A model generated the notes under the pieces. That model ran no database searches. It was given only the letters and a program-made list of their open reading frames with translations, and was not told the DNA's origin. Shown here one piece after another: positions 49,370 through 58,846 of a stretch of DNA of 64,000 nucleotides. The stretch comes from Vreelandella lutescens (GTDB taxonomy: Bacteria; Pseudomonadota; Gammaproteobacteria; Pseudomonadales; Halomonadaceae): contig NZ_BMHM01000002.1 of the NCBI RefSeq assembly GCF_014640815.1, positions 124,001-188,000 on the forward strand, in the 5' to 3' direction. Each line of letters begins with the position of its first letter. Position 1 is the stretch's first letter. The position numbers and the translations under genes were made by a program.

Positions 49370-50599
49370 ATGGCGGTGGGAAATCTTCCCTTTCCGGAAT
49401 TGCCACCCCTTAATGGGGTGCGCCTGGGCACTGCAATGGCGGGCATTAAAAAGCCGGATCGTCGTGATATGGTGGTGATTGAGCTACCTGAAACGGCCAC
49501 CGTGGCGGGAGTTTTTACTCGCAATGCGTTTTGCGCAGCCCCCGTCATCGTCGCCAAGGAGCATCTTGAACGGTGCTCCAGCAGCGGCGTTGCGCCGCGC
49601 TATTGGCTAATTAATACCGGTAATGCCAATGCGGGCACCGGTGAGACAGGCCTGCAGGATGCTTATGCCAGCTGTGCCGCTTTGGCTGAGCAGATGGGTG
49701 TTGAGCAGTCACAGGTGCTGCCTTTTTCCACGGGCGTTATTGGCGAGCCGCTGCCAATGAGCCGCCTGCTGGCGGGTTTGCCCAGTGCATTAGCGACGCT
49801 AGCCGATTCAAGCCAAGCGTGGCAGCAGGCAGGTGAGGGCATTTTAACCACCGATACCCGCGCAAAGGGTGCGACGGTGACAGTTGCCATTGGCGACCAG
49901 CAGGTCACCATCAACGGGATCACTAAAGGTTCGGGCATGATTAAGCCCAACATGGCGACCATGTTGGGCTTTGTCGCGACGGATGCGGCGATTGATCAGC
50001 CGCTATTGGCCACCCTGCTGCGAGAAACGGTGGATCGCTCGTTCAACTGCATCACTGTGGATAGCGATACCTCAACCAATGATGCCTGTATGTTAGCGGC
50101 TACGGGCACCGGCGCGCGTATCGAGAGTGAAGAGCACGTTGCTATCTTCCGTAACGCTCTGCAGCGGGTGATGACCGAGCTTGCACAGTCGATTATTCGT
50201 GATGGGGAGGGGGCTACCAAATTCATCACGCTACAGGTGAACGAGGCCAGCTCTCGCCAAGAAGCGTTAGATGTGGCGTTTACCGTGGCTCACTCGCCGC
50301 TGGTAAAAACCGCCTTATACGCTTCAGATGCTAACTGGGGGCGCATTTTGGCAGCGGTGGGTCGTGCGCCGGTCGAAGCATTTGACGTCAGTCGGGTCGT
50401 GATTGATCTAGGCGATGAACGCCTGGTCGAGAACGGAGGCCGCGCCACTAGCTACACCGAAGCGGCCGGCAGTGCCGTGATGGCCCAGGAAGAGATCACA
50501 ATTCGCATTAATTTGGGGCGTGGTGACGAGGCGGCTACTGTATGGACCTCTGATCTCTCCCATGACTATGTGTCCATCAACGCGGATTACCGCAGCTAA
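49370..50599 (+). CDS. argJ: Glutamate N-acetyltransferase ArgJ
   Basis: A 409-residue self-cleaving Ntn-type enzyme that recycles the acetyl group in arginine synthesis (acetylornithine + glutamate). The autoproteolysis site is KPNMATMLGF, with nucleophile T197. Presence of ArgJ implies the cyclic arginine pathway; whether it is also a primary acetyl-CoA-dependent synthase cannot be told. GAGGAG precedes the ATG. Confidence 0.96.
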   Translation: MAVGNLPFPELPPLNGVRLGTAMAGIKKPDRRDMVVIELPETATVAGVFTRNAFCAAPVIVAKEHLERCSSSGVAPRYWLINTGNANAGTGETGLQDAYASCAALAEQMGVEQSQVLPFSTGVIGEPLPMSRLLAGLPSALATLADSSQAWQQAGEGILTTDTRAKGATVTVAIGDQQVTINGITKGSGMIKPNMATMLGFVATDAAIDQPLLATLLRETVDRSFNCITVDSDTSTNDACMLAATGTGARIESEEHVAIFRNALQRVMTELAQSIIRDGEGATKFITLQVNEASSRQEALDVAFTVAHSPLVKTALYASDANWGRILAAVGRAPVEAFDVSRVVIDLGDERLVENGGRATSYTEAAGSAVMAQEEITIRINLGRGDEAATVWTSDLSHDYVSINADYRS

Positions 50600-50676
50600 G
50601 GCTGTGGCAACGTGCTAACGCAGCGAGATAGCGCCGCGCAGTATGAAGGCGGCGCGCACAAAGTGGATAAGACGTA

Positions 50677-51633
50677 ATGAGTGTAATGGTAAAACGACGG
50701 GTTCATGTCGCGGCAGCTGCAATGATTAGCGCCGATCAAAAGCACGTGCTGATCGCGCGTCGGCCTTCAAACGTCGATCATGGCGGTTTGTGGGAGTTTC
50801 CTGGTGGCAAGCTGGCTCCTTATGAAACGGGGCTAGAGGGGCTGAAACGTGAGCTTCATGAAGAGTTAGGCGTTGAGATTGTGCGCGCCCAGCCGCTCAT
50901 TCGCGTTCATCATGAGTACCCTGACAAACATATCCTGCTGGATGTATGGCAGGTGCATGAGTTTGCTGGCGAGCCGTTTGGTCGTGAAGGCCAGGCAGTG
51001 CGCTGGGTGCCGATGAATGAGCTGGTGAACTACCCATTCCCAGCAGCAAACCTGCCCATCTTACGTGCCGTCATGCTGCCCACTGAGTACCTGATTACCG
51101 GTGAGGAAGCCGACGACGAGCGCTTCGAGGCGCTGTTAGAGCGTGCTCTGCGTGAAGACAATATTCGCTTGGTGCAGCTGCGCGCTAAAAGCTTGGACGA
51201 AGCAGCCTATATTGCCCGTGCTGAGCGTGCGCTTAAGCTTTGTCGTGAGTTTGGTGCAAAGCTGCTGCTCAACGGCGAGCCAGCGCTTCTGGATCAGGTG
51301 GATGCGGATGGTATCCACCTGACCAGCGCGCGGTTAATGCAGCTGGATCGTCGCCCGATTGCGGAAAACAAATGGCTGTCGGCCTCCACGCACGATCAAA
51401 AGCAGCTCTCCCAAGCGGCCGTGCTGGGCTGTGATTTTGTCACGCTTTCTCCGCTACGCACCACGCCATCACATCCGGAAGTGGCCCCGATGGGCTGGCA
51501 CGACTTCCAGCAGTTGGTGGAGCGTGCCGGTATGCCGGTATTCGCGCTGGGCGGTATGACCCGCTTTGACGCCAACCACGCGCGTGCGGTGGGTGCTCAG
51601 GGTATTGCATCGATTCGCGATTTCTGGAAATAA
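50677..51633 (+). CDS. Nudix hydrolase fused to ThiE-like domain (MutT family)
   Basis: A 318-residue two-domain protein. Residues about 1-135 form a MutT-type Nudix hydrolase: GGKLAPYETGLEGLKRELHEELGVE fits the G-x5-E-x7-REUxEExGU box, split here for length, and the WEFPGG entry is the MutT style. Residues about 145-318 form a TIM-barrel thiamine-phosphate-synthase-like domain (VQLRAKSLDE, GIHLTSARL, ALGGM), which lacks some ThiE substrate residues. Such fusions occur in Pseudomonas next to argJ. The Nudix part probably cleanses 8-oxo-dGTP; the role of the ThiE-like part is unknown. The start may be 50677 or 50686. Confidence 0.9.
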   Translation: MSVMVKRRVHVAAAAMISADQKHVLIARRPSNVDHGGLWEFPGGKLAPYETGLEGLKRELHEELGVEIVRAQPLIRVHHEYPDKHILLDVWQVHEFAGEPFGREGQAVRWVPMNELVNYPFPAANLPILRAVMLPTEYLITGEEADDERFEALLERALREDNIRLVQLRAKSLDEAAYIARAERALKLCREFGAKLLLNGEPALLDQVDADGIHLTSARLMQLDRRPIAENKWLSASTHDQKQLSQAAVLGCDFVTLSPLRTTPSHPEVAPMGWHDFQQLVERAGMPVFALGGMTRFDANHARAVGAQGIASIRDFWK

Positions 51634-51673
51634 GTGCCGAGAAATAAGCGATGTCGGCTTAAGCGCTGATAGC

Positions 51674-51710
51674 AAAACGCCTGCTCTGGTGACAGAGCAG
51701 GCGTTTTTGG
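51674..51710. terminator. Bidirectional terminator between Nudix-ThiE gene and aguB
   Basis: A perfect 15-bp stem AAAACGCCTGCTCTG / CAGAGCAGGCGTTTT with a GTGA loop, between two convergent genes. Confidence 0.93.
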
Positions 51711-51728
51711 TTTTCAGATCACTCAAAT

Positions 51729-52631
51729 TTAATCGCGATAGCGTCGGGTTAGGTCGCCGTAAGCGTCGATACGGCGGTCACGCAGGTAGGGCCATATGCG
51801 GCGAGTGTTTTCGCTACGTGCCATATCCAGGCTCACTACCAACTGCTCAGTCTCTTCACCGGCATGGGCTAGCAGTTCACCTTGCGGGCCGCAAATAAAG
51901 CTGCCGCCCCAAAACGCGATGCCATCGCCGACGCCAGAGTGGTCAGCCTCAAAGCCCACGCGGTTGGCAACCAGCACCGGCAGGCCATTAGCGACCCCGT
52001 GGGAGCGCTGAATCAGCGTCCAGGCATCTTTCTGGCGGGTTTTTTCCGCGTCGTCATCGTTAGGATCCCAGCCAATGGCGGTGGGGTAGAGCAGTAACTC
52101 AGCACCCGCCAGTGCCATTAAGCGGGCGGCTTCTGGGTACCACTGATCCCAACACACCAAAATGCCTAATCGACCCACCGAGGTGTCAATCGGCGTAAAG
52201 CCCTCTTTGCGGGCGTCGTCAGCATCGCCAGGGGTGAAGTAAAACTTCTCATAGAACCCTGGGTCGTCGGGAATGTGCATCTTACGGTATTGGCCAACGC
52301 GCCCCTTAGCGCGGTCATACACCACCGCAGTGTTGTGGTAGAGCCCTGCTGCGCGTTTTTCAAACAGCGAGCCCACCAGCACGATGTCTAGCTCTTTGGC
52401 CAGTGCGGCTAACCGCTGGCCGGTCGGGCCATCCAGCGGCTCGGCGAGATCAAACAGCGCTGGGTCTTCGTATTGGCAGAAGTAGTGCGTAGCATGCAGC
52501 TCTTGCAGTAGCACTAGCTGCGCCCCTTGGCTGGCCGCTTTGCGGATGCCCGCTTCGCTTTCCGCCAGGCTGCGTGCTTTATCGGGCCAGGCGGCTTGTT
52601 GAATCACCGCAACGTTAAGTGTCTGGGACAT
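51729..52631 (-). CDS. aguB: N-carbamoylputrescine amidohydrolase AguB
   Basis: A 300-residue nitrilase-superfamily enzyme that hydrolyses N-carbamoylputrescine to putrescine. The Glu-Lys-Cys triad is visible as LQELHA, KMHIPDDPG and LVCWDQWYPEA. The ATG at 52631 has a very strong AAGGAGGG site; the upstream frame overlaps aguA. It is the second gene of the aguA-aguB pair. Confidence 0.95.
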   Translation of the reverse strand: MSQTLNVAVIQQAAWPDKARSLAESEAGIRKAASQGAQLVLLQELHATHYFCQYEDPALFDLAEPLDGPTGQRLAALAKELDIVLVGSLFEKRAAGLYHNTAVVYDRAKGRVGQYRKMHIPDDPGFYEKFYFTPGDADDARKEGFTPIDTSVGRLGILVCWDQWYPEAARLMALAGAELLLYPTAIGWDPNDDDAEKTRQKDAWTLIQRSHGVANGLPVLVANRVGFEADHSGVGDGIAFWGGSFICGPQGELLAHAGEETEQLVVSLDMARSENTRRIWPYLRDRRIDAYGDLTRRYRD

Positions 52632-52641
52632 GCTGCCCTCC

Positions 52642-53724
52642 TTAAGAGTGAGTGGTAGCAGGTGCAAGCGTACCTTTGGGTAGCTGCATGGTTAAACAGT
52701 GCAGGCTGCCGTGTTGGCGAATCACGCTGACGCACTCAATAGGGATCAACGTATGTTCGGGGAAGGCAACGGCCAACGCTTGCAGCGCGGTGACATCGGC
52801 CGGATCACCATAGGTAGGTACCAGCACCGCATCGTTAATAATTAAAAAATTGGCATAGGTCGCCGGTAGGCGATGCCCGTCTTCCGGGTCAAAGCAGGCC
52901 TGAGGCCAGGGTAGTGCAATGAGCCGATAGGGTTCGCCGTTGCGCTGACGAAAGGCTTTCAACTCCTGCTCCATTGCTTGCAGCGCCGCATAGTGCGGGT
53001 CGGTGGGGTCATCGCAGCGCACATAGGCAATGGTAGAGGGGTTACAAAAACGTGCCAGGGTGTCCACATGGCTGTCCGTGTCGTCGCCTTCCAAATGCCC
53101 ATTGGCCAGCCACAGCACGCGGTCTACGCCAAAGTCATCCGCCAAAAGCGCTTCAACGTCTTCCCGAGAGAGCAGCGGATTGCGGTTTGGGTTGAGCAGG
53201 CACGCTTCCGTGGTGAGCAGTGTGCCTTCGCCGTCAGTCTCGATAGCGCCGCCTTCTAACACCATCTCTCGAGAAGAGACCGGGCAGGCCCACACGCCTG
53301 CATCGGCTAGCCACTGTGTGAGCTGATTATCCCGTTCGGCGGGAAATTTACCGCCCCAACCGGTAAAGGTGTAATCCAGCAACAGGGGTTGATTATCTTC
53401 ATCTACTACCGTGATCGGCCCATGATCCCGAGCCCAGGTATCATCAGTGGGTGCGACAATAAGCAGCAGCTGATGTTTGGGGATGCCGTAGGCATCAAAC
53501 GTCGCGGTCAGGCGCTGATGGGTCGCCTCGTCTGGTACGCTAATGATCACGCGCTGATAGCGCGCCGTGGCAAGCACAATGCGCTCAAGCGTTGCTTCAA
53601 TTCGCGACAGCATGTACGCCCAGTCGCCGTCGGGGCGGGGCCAGGTGAGCTGTAGGCCATCTTGAGGGTGCCATTCGGGCAATAAGCGGTGAGTCTTGGT
53701 AGCCAACGTCAAAGGTACTCTCAC
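52642..53724 (-). CDS. aguA: Agmatine deiminase AguA
   Basis: A 360-residue peptidyl-arginine-deiminase-fold enzyme that converts agmatine to N-carbamoylputrescine. Core motifs WARDHGPITV, EGGAIETDGEGTLL, NGHLEGDDTDSHVD and the catalytic cysteine in GSLHCLTMQLP near the C terminus are present. The listed start is GTG at 53724, which has no clear ribosome site; TTG codons a few residues later are alternatives. With aguB it forms a two-gene operon for putrescine production from arginine-derived agmatine. Confidence 0.93.
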   Translation of the reverse strand: MRVPLTLATKTHRLLPEWHPQDGLQLTWPRPDGDWAYMLSRIEATLERIVLATARYQRVIISVPDEATHQRLTATFDAYGIPKHQLLLIVAPTDDTWARDHGPITVVDEDNQPLLLDYTFTGWGGKFPAERDNQLTQWLADAGVWACPVSSREMVLEGGAIETDGEGTLLTTEACLLNPNRNPLLSREDVEALLADDFGVDRVLWLANGHLEGDDTDSHVDTLARFCNPSTIAYVRCDDPTDPHYAALQAMEQELKAFRQRNGEPYRLIALPWPQACFDPEDGHRLPATYANFLIINDAVLVPTYGDPADVTALQALAVAFPEHTLIPIECVSVIRQHGSLHCLTMQLPKGTLAPATTHS

Positions 53725-53910
53725 TAGTCAAAATAAGCTTACCCGGTGGGCAAGAGGGACGGGCGCAATTTAGGGGGTTGCCTCTGAACTTGCAAGCGAT
53801 ACCGTGTTTAAGGGAACGGCCCGGAAGGGGGCGACTCTAAGGCAGCGTTTGCACATGCAGCCATGCTAAAAAAACCGTACCATGGACGCCCATTATTAAG
53901 GAATGAAGCC

Positions 53911-55152
53911 ATGCTTGATCGTTTGCCTTTTCTGGTGGGGCTGCGCTATGTGCGCGCTAAACGCCGGAACCACTTTATTTCGTTTATTTCTCTGACTTCA
54001 ATGCTTGGGCTGATGCTGGGCGTTGCCGTACTGATTCTCGTCTTGTCGGTGATGAACGGTTTTGATCATGAGCTGCGCACGCGCATTTTAGGCATGGTGC
54101 CCCACACTAAAATCGAGTCGCAGGAAGGGCTGGTAGAGTGGGAGGCGTTGGCAGAGCAGTTAGTACAGCGTGATCGAGTGATTGGTGCCGCCCCTTACGT
54201 AGAACAGCAGGGCATGTTCTCTTCGGGTGGCCGCAACCAGGGCGCGATGGTCAACGGCATTCATCCCGATTGGGAAAGCCAAGTTTCCATTATTGGTGAG
54301 CATATGCGCCAGGGTGAACTGGCCGATCTTGTGCCCGGCGAATGGAATGTGGTGCTGGGGTCTATGCTGGCGCGCAGGCTGGGCGTTGGCGTTGGTGACC
54401 GTGTAACCCTATTGGTGCCAGAAGCGTCTATTACCCCAGCAGGCGTTTTTCCGCGCCTTAAGCGATTCACCGTCAGCGGCATTTTTAGCGTAGGGGCTGA
54501 CTTGGACGCCAACTTGGCTTACGCCAACATTGAAGATATGCAAACACTGGCCCGTATGGGCGATGCAGTGGGTGGTTTGCGCCTGGAGTTAGATGACTTA
54601 TTTGTGGCCGGAAGTGAGACCCAGGCTATTGTCGATGAGCTGGGCTCAGGCTACCGCGGCACCGACTGGACGTTCTCCCATGGCAATCTCTTCCAGGCGA
54701 TTCAGATGGAGAAGCGCATGATTGCGCTACTGCTGACCGTCATTATCGCGGTTGCCGCGTTCAATATTGTGTCGACGCTGGTGATGGTCGTGACGGATAA
54801 GCGTGCTGATATTGCTATTTTACGTACCATTGGCGCGACGCCACGCTCAATCATGGGCATTTTTATTGTGCAGGGGCTGGCGATTGGGCTGATCGGGATT
54901 GCGGTAGGTGTCGCGGTGGGTATTTTACTGGCACTCACCATTTCTGATTTGATTGGCTGGTTTGAGAGCGCGTTTGGTATCCAGTTCTTGGATGCGGGGG
55001 TCTACTTTATCAGTGACCTGCCGTCGCGCCTGGAATGGAGTGATGTGCGTGATATCGTCATTGCCGCGTTTGGTTTGACGTTCCTCTCTACCTTGTATCC
55101 CGCATGGCGGGCTGCTCGTGTTCAACCTGCCGATGTACTTCGCTATGAATAA
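53911..55152 (+). CDS. lolC: Lipoprotein-releasing ABC transporter permease (LolC/LolF type)
   Basis: A 413-residue MacB-type permease with four membrane segments (about 26-50, 265-290, 315-340, 370-395) and a large periplasmic domain between the first two. The Hook-region TPAGVFPRLKRFTVSGIF is LolC-like. It extracts mature lipoproteins from the inner membrane. Only one permease gene precedes or follows lolD here; lolE, adjacent in E. coli and Pseudomonas, is missing, so the protein may act as a homodimer (LolF). The ATG at 53911 follows AAGGAA. Confidence 0.9.
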   Translation: MLDRLPFLVGLRYVRAKRRNHFISFISLTSMLGLMLGVAVLILVLSVMNGFDHELRTRILGMVPHTKIESQEGLVEWEALAEQLVQRDRVIGAAPYVEQQGMFSSGGRNQGAMVNGIHPDWESQVSIIGEHMRQGELADLVPGEWNVVLGSMLARRLGVGVGDRVTLLVPEASITPAGVFPRLKRFTVSGIFSVGADLDANLAYANIEDMQTLARMGDAVGGLRLELDDLFVAGSETQAIVDELGSGYRGTDWTFSHGNLFQAIQMEKRMIALLLTVIIAVAAFNIVSTLVMVVTDKRADIAILRTIGATPRSIMGIFIVQGLAIGLIGIAVGVAVGILLALTISDLIGWFESAFGIQFLDAGVYFISDLPSRLEWSDVRDIVIAAFGLTFLSTLYPAWRAARVQPADVLRYE

Positions 55153-55162
55153 GGATGCTCCG

Positions 55163-55861
55163 ATGACGTCAACCAACGTTAATGCCGTCATGCTGAAATG
55201 CCGTGAGCTAACCCGCGTTTACAGTGAAGGCCCGCAAGATCTCACCGTGCTGGATCAGCTTGACCTGACCGTGCATGCAGGTGAGCGTGTCGCCATTGTG
55301 GGTAGCTCTGGGTCTGGTAAAACCACGCTGTTAAATTTGCTGGGGGGCTTGGATCGCCCCAGTGCTGGAAGCGTAGTGATCGGTGGTGAGCCGTTGTCCG
55401 GACTGAATGAAGCCGCGCTTGGCCGTTTTCGTAATCAATATATTGGCTTCGTTTATCAGTTTCACCACCTACTCGCGGAGTTTACGGCGGTGGAAAACGC
55501 TGCGTTGCCGCTGATTATTCGCGGGCAGTCGAAAAAAGCGGCTGAACAGCGCGCCATGCAGATATTGGAACGCGTAGGAATGAAGGCACGCGCTGACCAT
55601 AAGCCCGGTGAGCTGTCGGGCGGTGAGCGCCAGCGGGTAGCGATTGCCCGTGCGCTGGTCACCGATCCAAGCTTGGTGTTGATGGATGAGCCGACCGGCA
55701 ATCTAGACCAAACTACCGCTGCGACCATTCTGGCGCTCATGGATGAGTTGGCTAAGGAGAGCGCCTGTGCGTTTGTTATCGTGACGCACGATGTCAGCTT
55801 GGCCGCCCACCAGGATCGCGTCATGAAACTGGATGGTGGGCGCTTGGTCGCTCAGGTATAG
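55163..55861 (+). CDS. lolD: Lipoprotein-releasing ABC transporter ATPase LolD
   Basis: A 232-residue ATPase with Walker A GSSGSGKT, signature ELSGGERQR and Walker B LVLMDEPTGNLD. The LolD-characteristic segment FVYQFHHLLAEFTAVENAALPL follows the Q-loop. The ATG at 55163 is set by AAGGA (55151-55155), which overlaps the stop codon of the upstream permease gene. Confidence 0.96.
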   Translation: MTSTNVNAVMLKCRELTRVYSEGPQDLTVLDQLDLTVHAGERVAIVGSSGSGKTTLLNLLGGLDRPSAGSVVIGGEPLSGLNEAALGRFRNQYIGFVYQFHHLLAEFTAVENAALPLIIRGQSKKAAEQRAMQILERVGMKARADHKPGELSGGERQRVAIARALVTDPSLVLMDEPTGNLDQTTAATILALMDELAKESACAFVIVTHDVSLAAHQDRVMKLDGGRLVAQV

Positions 55862-55873
55862 CGATGAGTTAAC

Positions 55874-56425
55874 TTAATCGTCAAATTCTGATTCGATGCG
55901 AGCCCTGCGCCGCCGTCTTTTAAGGCGGCGGCGCTTCCAGTTATGAGAGACATGCCAGCGCCAAATGAGGCGAATACCTATATTGGCCACGGTGGCGAGC
56001 ACAATCGCAGTAATGAGTGAACCTAGCATCAAGGGAGGCAAAATATCGTGCATCTGCTCGGCGATCCAACGAGTCGAGATGCGGGACGGAGCCTCTCGTG
56101 CAGGTGCTCCAAGTAGAAAGGTACCTATTCGATAATTGACATAAAAAATAAGCGGCATAGTGAGCGGGTTGGTCACCCAGACAAGCCCCACTGAGAGCGC
56201 TAAGTTGCAACGGCTTAGCCGCGCACCCAGCGCTGCCACCACCATTTGAAACGGGATGGGAAGCATCGCGCAAAAAAGCCCGACGCTAAAAGCGTTGGCA
56301 ACGCTGCGTCGAGTTAATAGCCATAAGCCCGGATCCGCGATCAGCGGCGCTATAAAGCGCAGTGAACGCTGACGCCTTAACGTATCGGGTTTTGGCATGT
56401 AGCGCTGCAGGAAACGGCGCGGCAT
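55874..56425 (-). CDS. DUF2062 membrane protein
   Basis: A 183-residue protein with the DUF2062 pattern SVANAFSVGLFCAMLPIPFQMVVAA...TNPLTMPLIFYVNYRIG, about three hydrophobic segments and a very basic C-terminal tail (KRRRLKRRRRRARIE). Function is unknown. It lies between lolD and comEC as in Pseudomonas, but in the opposite direction and convergent with lolD. Confidence 0.88.
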   Translation of the reverse strand: MPRRFLQRYMPKPDTLRRQRSLRFIAPLIADPGLWLLTRRSVANAFSVGLFCAMLPIPFQMVVAALGARLSRCNLALSVGLVWVTNPLTMPLIFYVNYRIGTFLLGAPAREAPSRISTRWIAEQMHDILPPLMLGSLITAIVLATVANIGIRLIWRWHVSHNWKRRRLKRRRRRARIESEFDD

Positions 56426-56522
56426 GTCAGGTACTCTTGCTATAAGTCGTTTCTATTATCCATATAGCGTAGGGCTTCGGCTACGGCGCGGACAGTAATG
56501 GTTGAACAGCAGGGAGGGGCGC

Positions 56523-58790
56523 ATGGGGCAAGGGATTGCAATGCCTGCCGCATTGGCGGCGCTTGGCGGTGGTCTTCTGGCCGGGTGGGGGGGTGGTTCG
56601 AGTGGTGTTTGGCTGGTGCCAGTCGCGTTCTTAATGGCCCTGTTGTTTGTCAGCGCATGGCGGCCAAAAGCGTTGATTTGGCTGCTAATTGGCGGGGGAG
56701 TTGCCTTTAGTATTCAGCAGGAATGGGCACGCAGGTTACCTTCGGGGTTAAGTGGCCAAGATCTTGCTGTGTATGCCAAGGTTGTCGACGTTCAACATCA
56801 TCAAGATGCCAAACGGCTGCGCTTAACTATTGAACGCTGTACGGCTCCCGCTCATTTACTTCCCTGTGATCAAGTGCGCCATGTCCGGGTGAGTGCCTAC
56901 GATCAACATGCGTACCGAGTCGGTGAGCGCTGGCAGATGACGCTGCGCCTGCGCCCTCCTGCTGGTTTTAAGAACCCTGACACGTTTGATTTTGAGCAGT
57001 GGCTCTGGCGGGAGGGCATTCATGCCACTGGGTATGTCCGTTCAGAGCCTACCCCTCAGCGGCTGGAACAGGCCTCACCTCGGTTACGTCAGCGGGCGCT
57101 CGACTTTCTTGCTCAGCTTCCATTGGAGTCGCGTACCCAGCGCTGGTTAGCTGCGTTGACCCTTGGGGATAGCGAGCAGCTCACCCAAGATGACTGGGCA
57201 CTGTTAAATGCTACAGGCACCACCCATCTGGTTGTGATATCAGGTCTCCACGTAGGGCTAGTCGCGTCATTTGTATTGCTGCTCAGCCGCTATAGCGCGC
57301 GTTTACTATCTTCAACCAACTGGCGGCTTCGCACCTGGCCCTGGTGGCTTGCTGGTGCGGCAGCTGTTGGTTACGCGGTGCTGGCAGGCCTTGCTCCACC
57401 GGCGATGCGAGCGATGATTATGACGCTGTTGGGCTTGTGGGTGCTCAGTGGCCGTCATGCCCCGGGGCCTTGGCAAGCCTGGTGGCTTGCGTTTGCATTG
57501 GTGCTGATGATCGACCCGTTGGCGCTTTGGCGGCCAGGGCTATGGCTCTCATTTGTGGCGGTGGGATGGCTGATTATTATTTGGCAAGGGAGGGCTCGGC
57601 CACAGGGTGTAAAAGGCTGGTGCTGGGCACTGCTGCGTTCTCAATTACTGCTGGCACCATTAATGGCTGCCGCGGTACTGGTTGCTTTTGGTCGTGTGGC
57701 TCCAGCCGCCCCTTTCATTAATCTCTTGGCCGTGCCCTGGGTGAGTTCTGTCATGGTGCCTACCGCGCTGCTGGGCTGGTTACTGTCACCTTTGCCGTTT
57801 GTTGGCCTGTTGCCCTGGTGGGTGTTTGAACAAGCGTTGGCAGTCTTTCATCAATGGTTAGTGGTTGCGGTAGCGTCAGCGCCGCTCTGGCAGCCGCCGG
57901 CACATTTGGCCTACCCATTAGCGGGTAGTCTTGTGCTGTTGGCGCTGTGTTGGGGGCTGCCTTCCGTTCCCGGCTGGCTGCGTGTTGGCACGGCAGCGCT
58001 GGTAATGACGATTCCCTGGTGGCCAAGAGAGCAATCGATTTCTGCTGGGCAGTTGCAAGTGACCGTTTATGATGTGGGGCAAGGGCAATTAATAGAGCTG
58101 CGCAGTGCTAACTTTCGATTGCTATACGATACTGGCCCTCGCTTTCGCAGCGGTTTCATGCCGCTACAAAGCCTTTGGCCGCCGGGCCAATTCTTTGATC
58201 ACGTGATGGTGAGCCACGCAGATACTGACCATGCCGGAGGTGTTGATGCGCTATTAGCAGATCACCAAGTGGCACAATGGTCTGCACCGGCAGGGGAGTC
58301 CCTATCTGTTCCCCGGCAGCGCTGCGAGCAAGGACAGCACTGGCAGCATGATGGTATTACGTATCGAGTGCTCTGGCCGCCTGGCGGTGTGAATGAGCTA
58401 TCTTCTAATGATCGCTCTTGTGTACTGGCAGTGTATGCAGGTGAGCACAGCTTATTGATCACTGGTGACGTGGGCCGCCAAGTGGAGCGGCAACTGCTCA
58501 CACAGCTGGAAGGAAGCGTTAGCGTGCTAGTGGCGGGGCATCACGGTAGCGCGACCAGTTCGGGCGTTCAGTTTGTTCGTGAGACGCGGCCGCAGCATGT
58601 TGTTTTCAGTGCTGGGCGAGATAATGCGTTCCAGCATCCCGTCGATGATGTTGTGCGCCGCTTTCGCCAGCAGCAGAGTTGTTTATGGAGCACTGCCCAA
58701 GATGGCGCGCTAACATTTTCGCTGATCCCCCAGCAGTCTGTAACGCTTCAACCAGTGCGCAACTTGGTCGGTGGCCAGAAGCGGTGTTGA
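56523..58790 (+). CDS. comEC: DNA internalization-related competence protein ComEC/Rec2
   Basis: A 755-residue polytopic channel protein for uptake of single-stranded DNA. It has an N-terminal OB-fold-like periplasmic region, the central competence domain (THLVVISGLHVGLVAS) with many membrane segments, and a C-terminal beta-lactamase-like domain (SHADTDHAGGVDALL, LLITGDVG, VAGHHGSATSS). I chose ATG 56523 for its AGGGAGGG site; a TTG at 56502 is upstream. Other competence genes are not in the window. Confidence 0.95.
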   Translation: MGQGIAMPAALAALGGGLLAGWGGGSSGVWLVPVAFLMALLFVSAWRPKALIWLLIGGGVAFSIQQEWARRLPSGLSGQDLAVYAKVVDVQHHQDAKRLRLTIERCTAPAHLLPCDQVRHVRVSAYDQHAYRVGERWQMTLRLRPPAGFKNPDTFDFEQWLWREGIHATGYVRSEPTPQRLEQASPRLRQRALDFLAQLPLESRTQRWLAALTLGDSEQLTQDDWALLNATGTTHLVVISGLHVGLVASFVLLLSRYSARLLSSTNWRLRTWPWWLAGAAAVGYAVLAGLAPPAMRAMIMTLLGLWVLSGRHAPGPWQAWWLAFALVLMIDPLALWRPGLWLSFVAVGWLIIIWQGRARPQGVKGWCWALLRSQLLLAPLMAAAVLVAFGRVAPAAPFINLLAVPWVSSVMVPTALLGWLLSPLPFVGLLPWWVFEQALAVFHQWLVVAVASAPLWQPPAHLAYPLAGSLVLLALCWGLPSVPGWLRVGTAALVMTIPWWPREQSISAGQLQVTVYDVGQGQLIELRSANFRLLYDTGPRFRSGFMPLQSLWPPGQFFDHVMVSHADTDHAGGVDALLADHQVAQWSAPAGESLSVPRQRCEQGQHWQHDGITYRVLWPPGGVNELSSNDRSCVLAVYAGEHSLLITGDVGRQVERQLLTQLEGSVSVLVAGHHGSATSSGVQFVRETRPQHVVFSAGRDNAFQHPVDDVVRRFRQQQSCLWSTAQDGALTFSLIPQQSVTLQPVRNLVGGQKRC

Positions 58791-58846
58791 AGCGCGTCAC
58801 CATCAGGTAGAATCGCCCACACTGCACACTACTGCCGGGAGCGCGT

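Noticed and set aside
50631..50655. Short GC-rich inverted repeat between argJ and the Nudix-ThiE gene
   Set aside because: 7-bp arms with an 11-nt loop and no T-run; in GC-rich DNA this is close to what chance would give.
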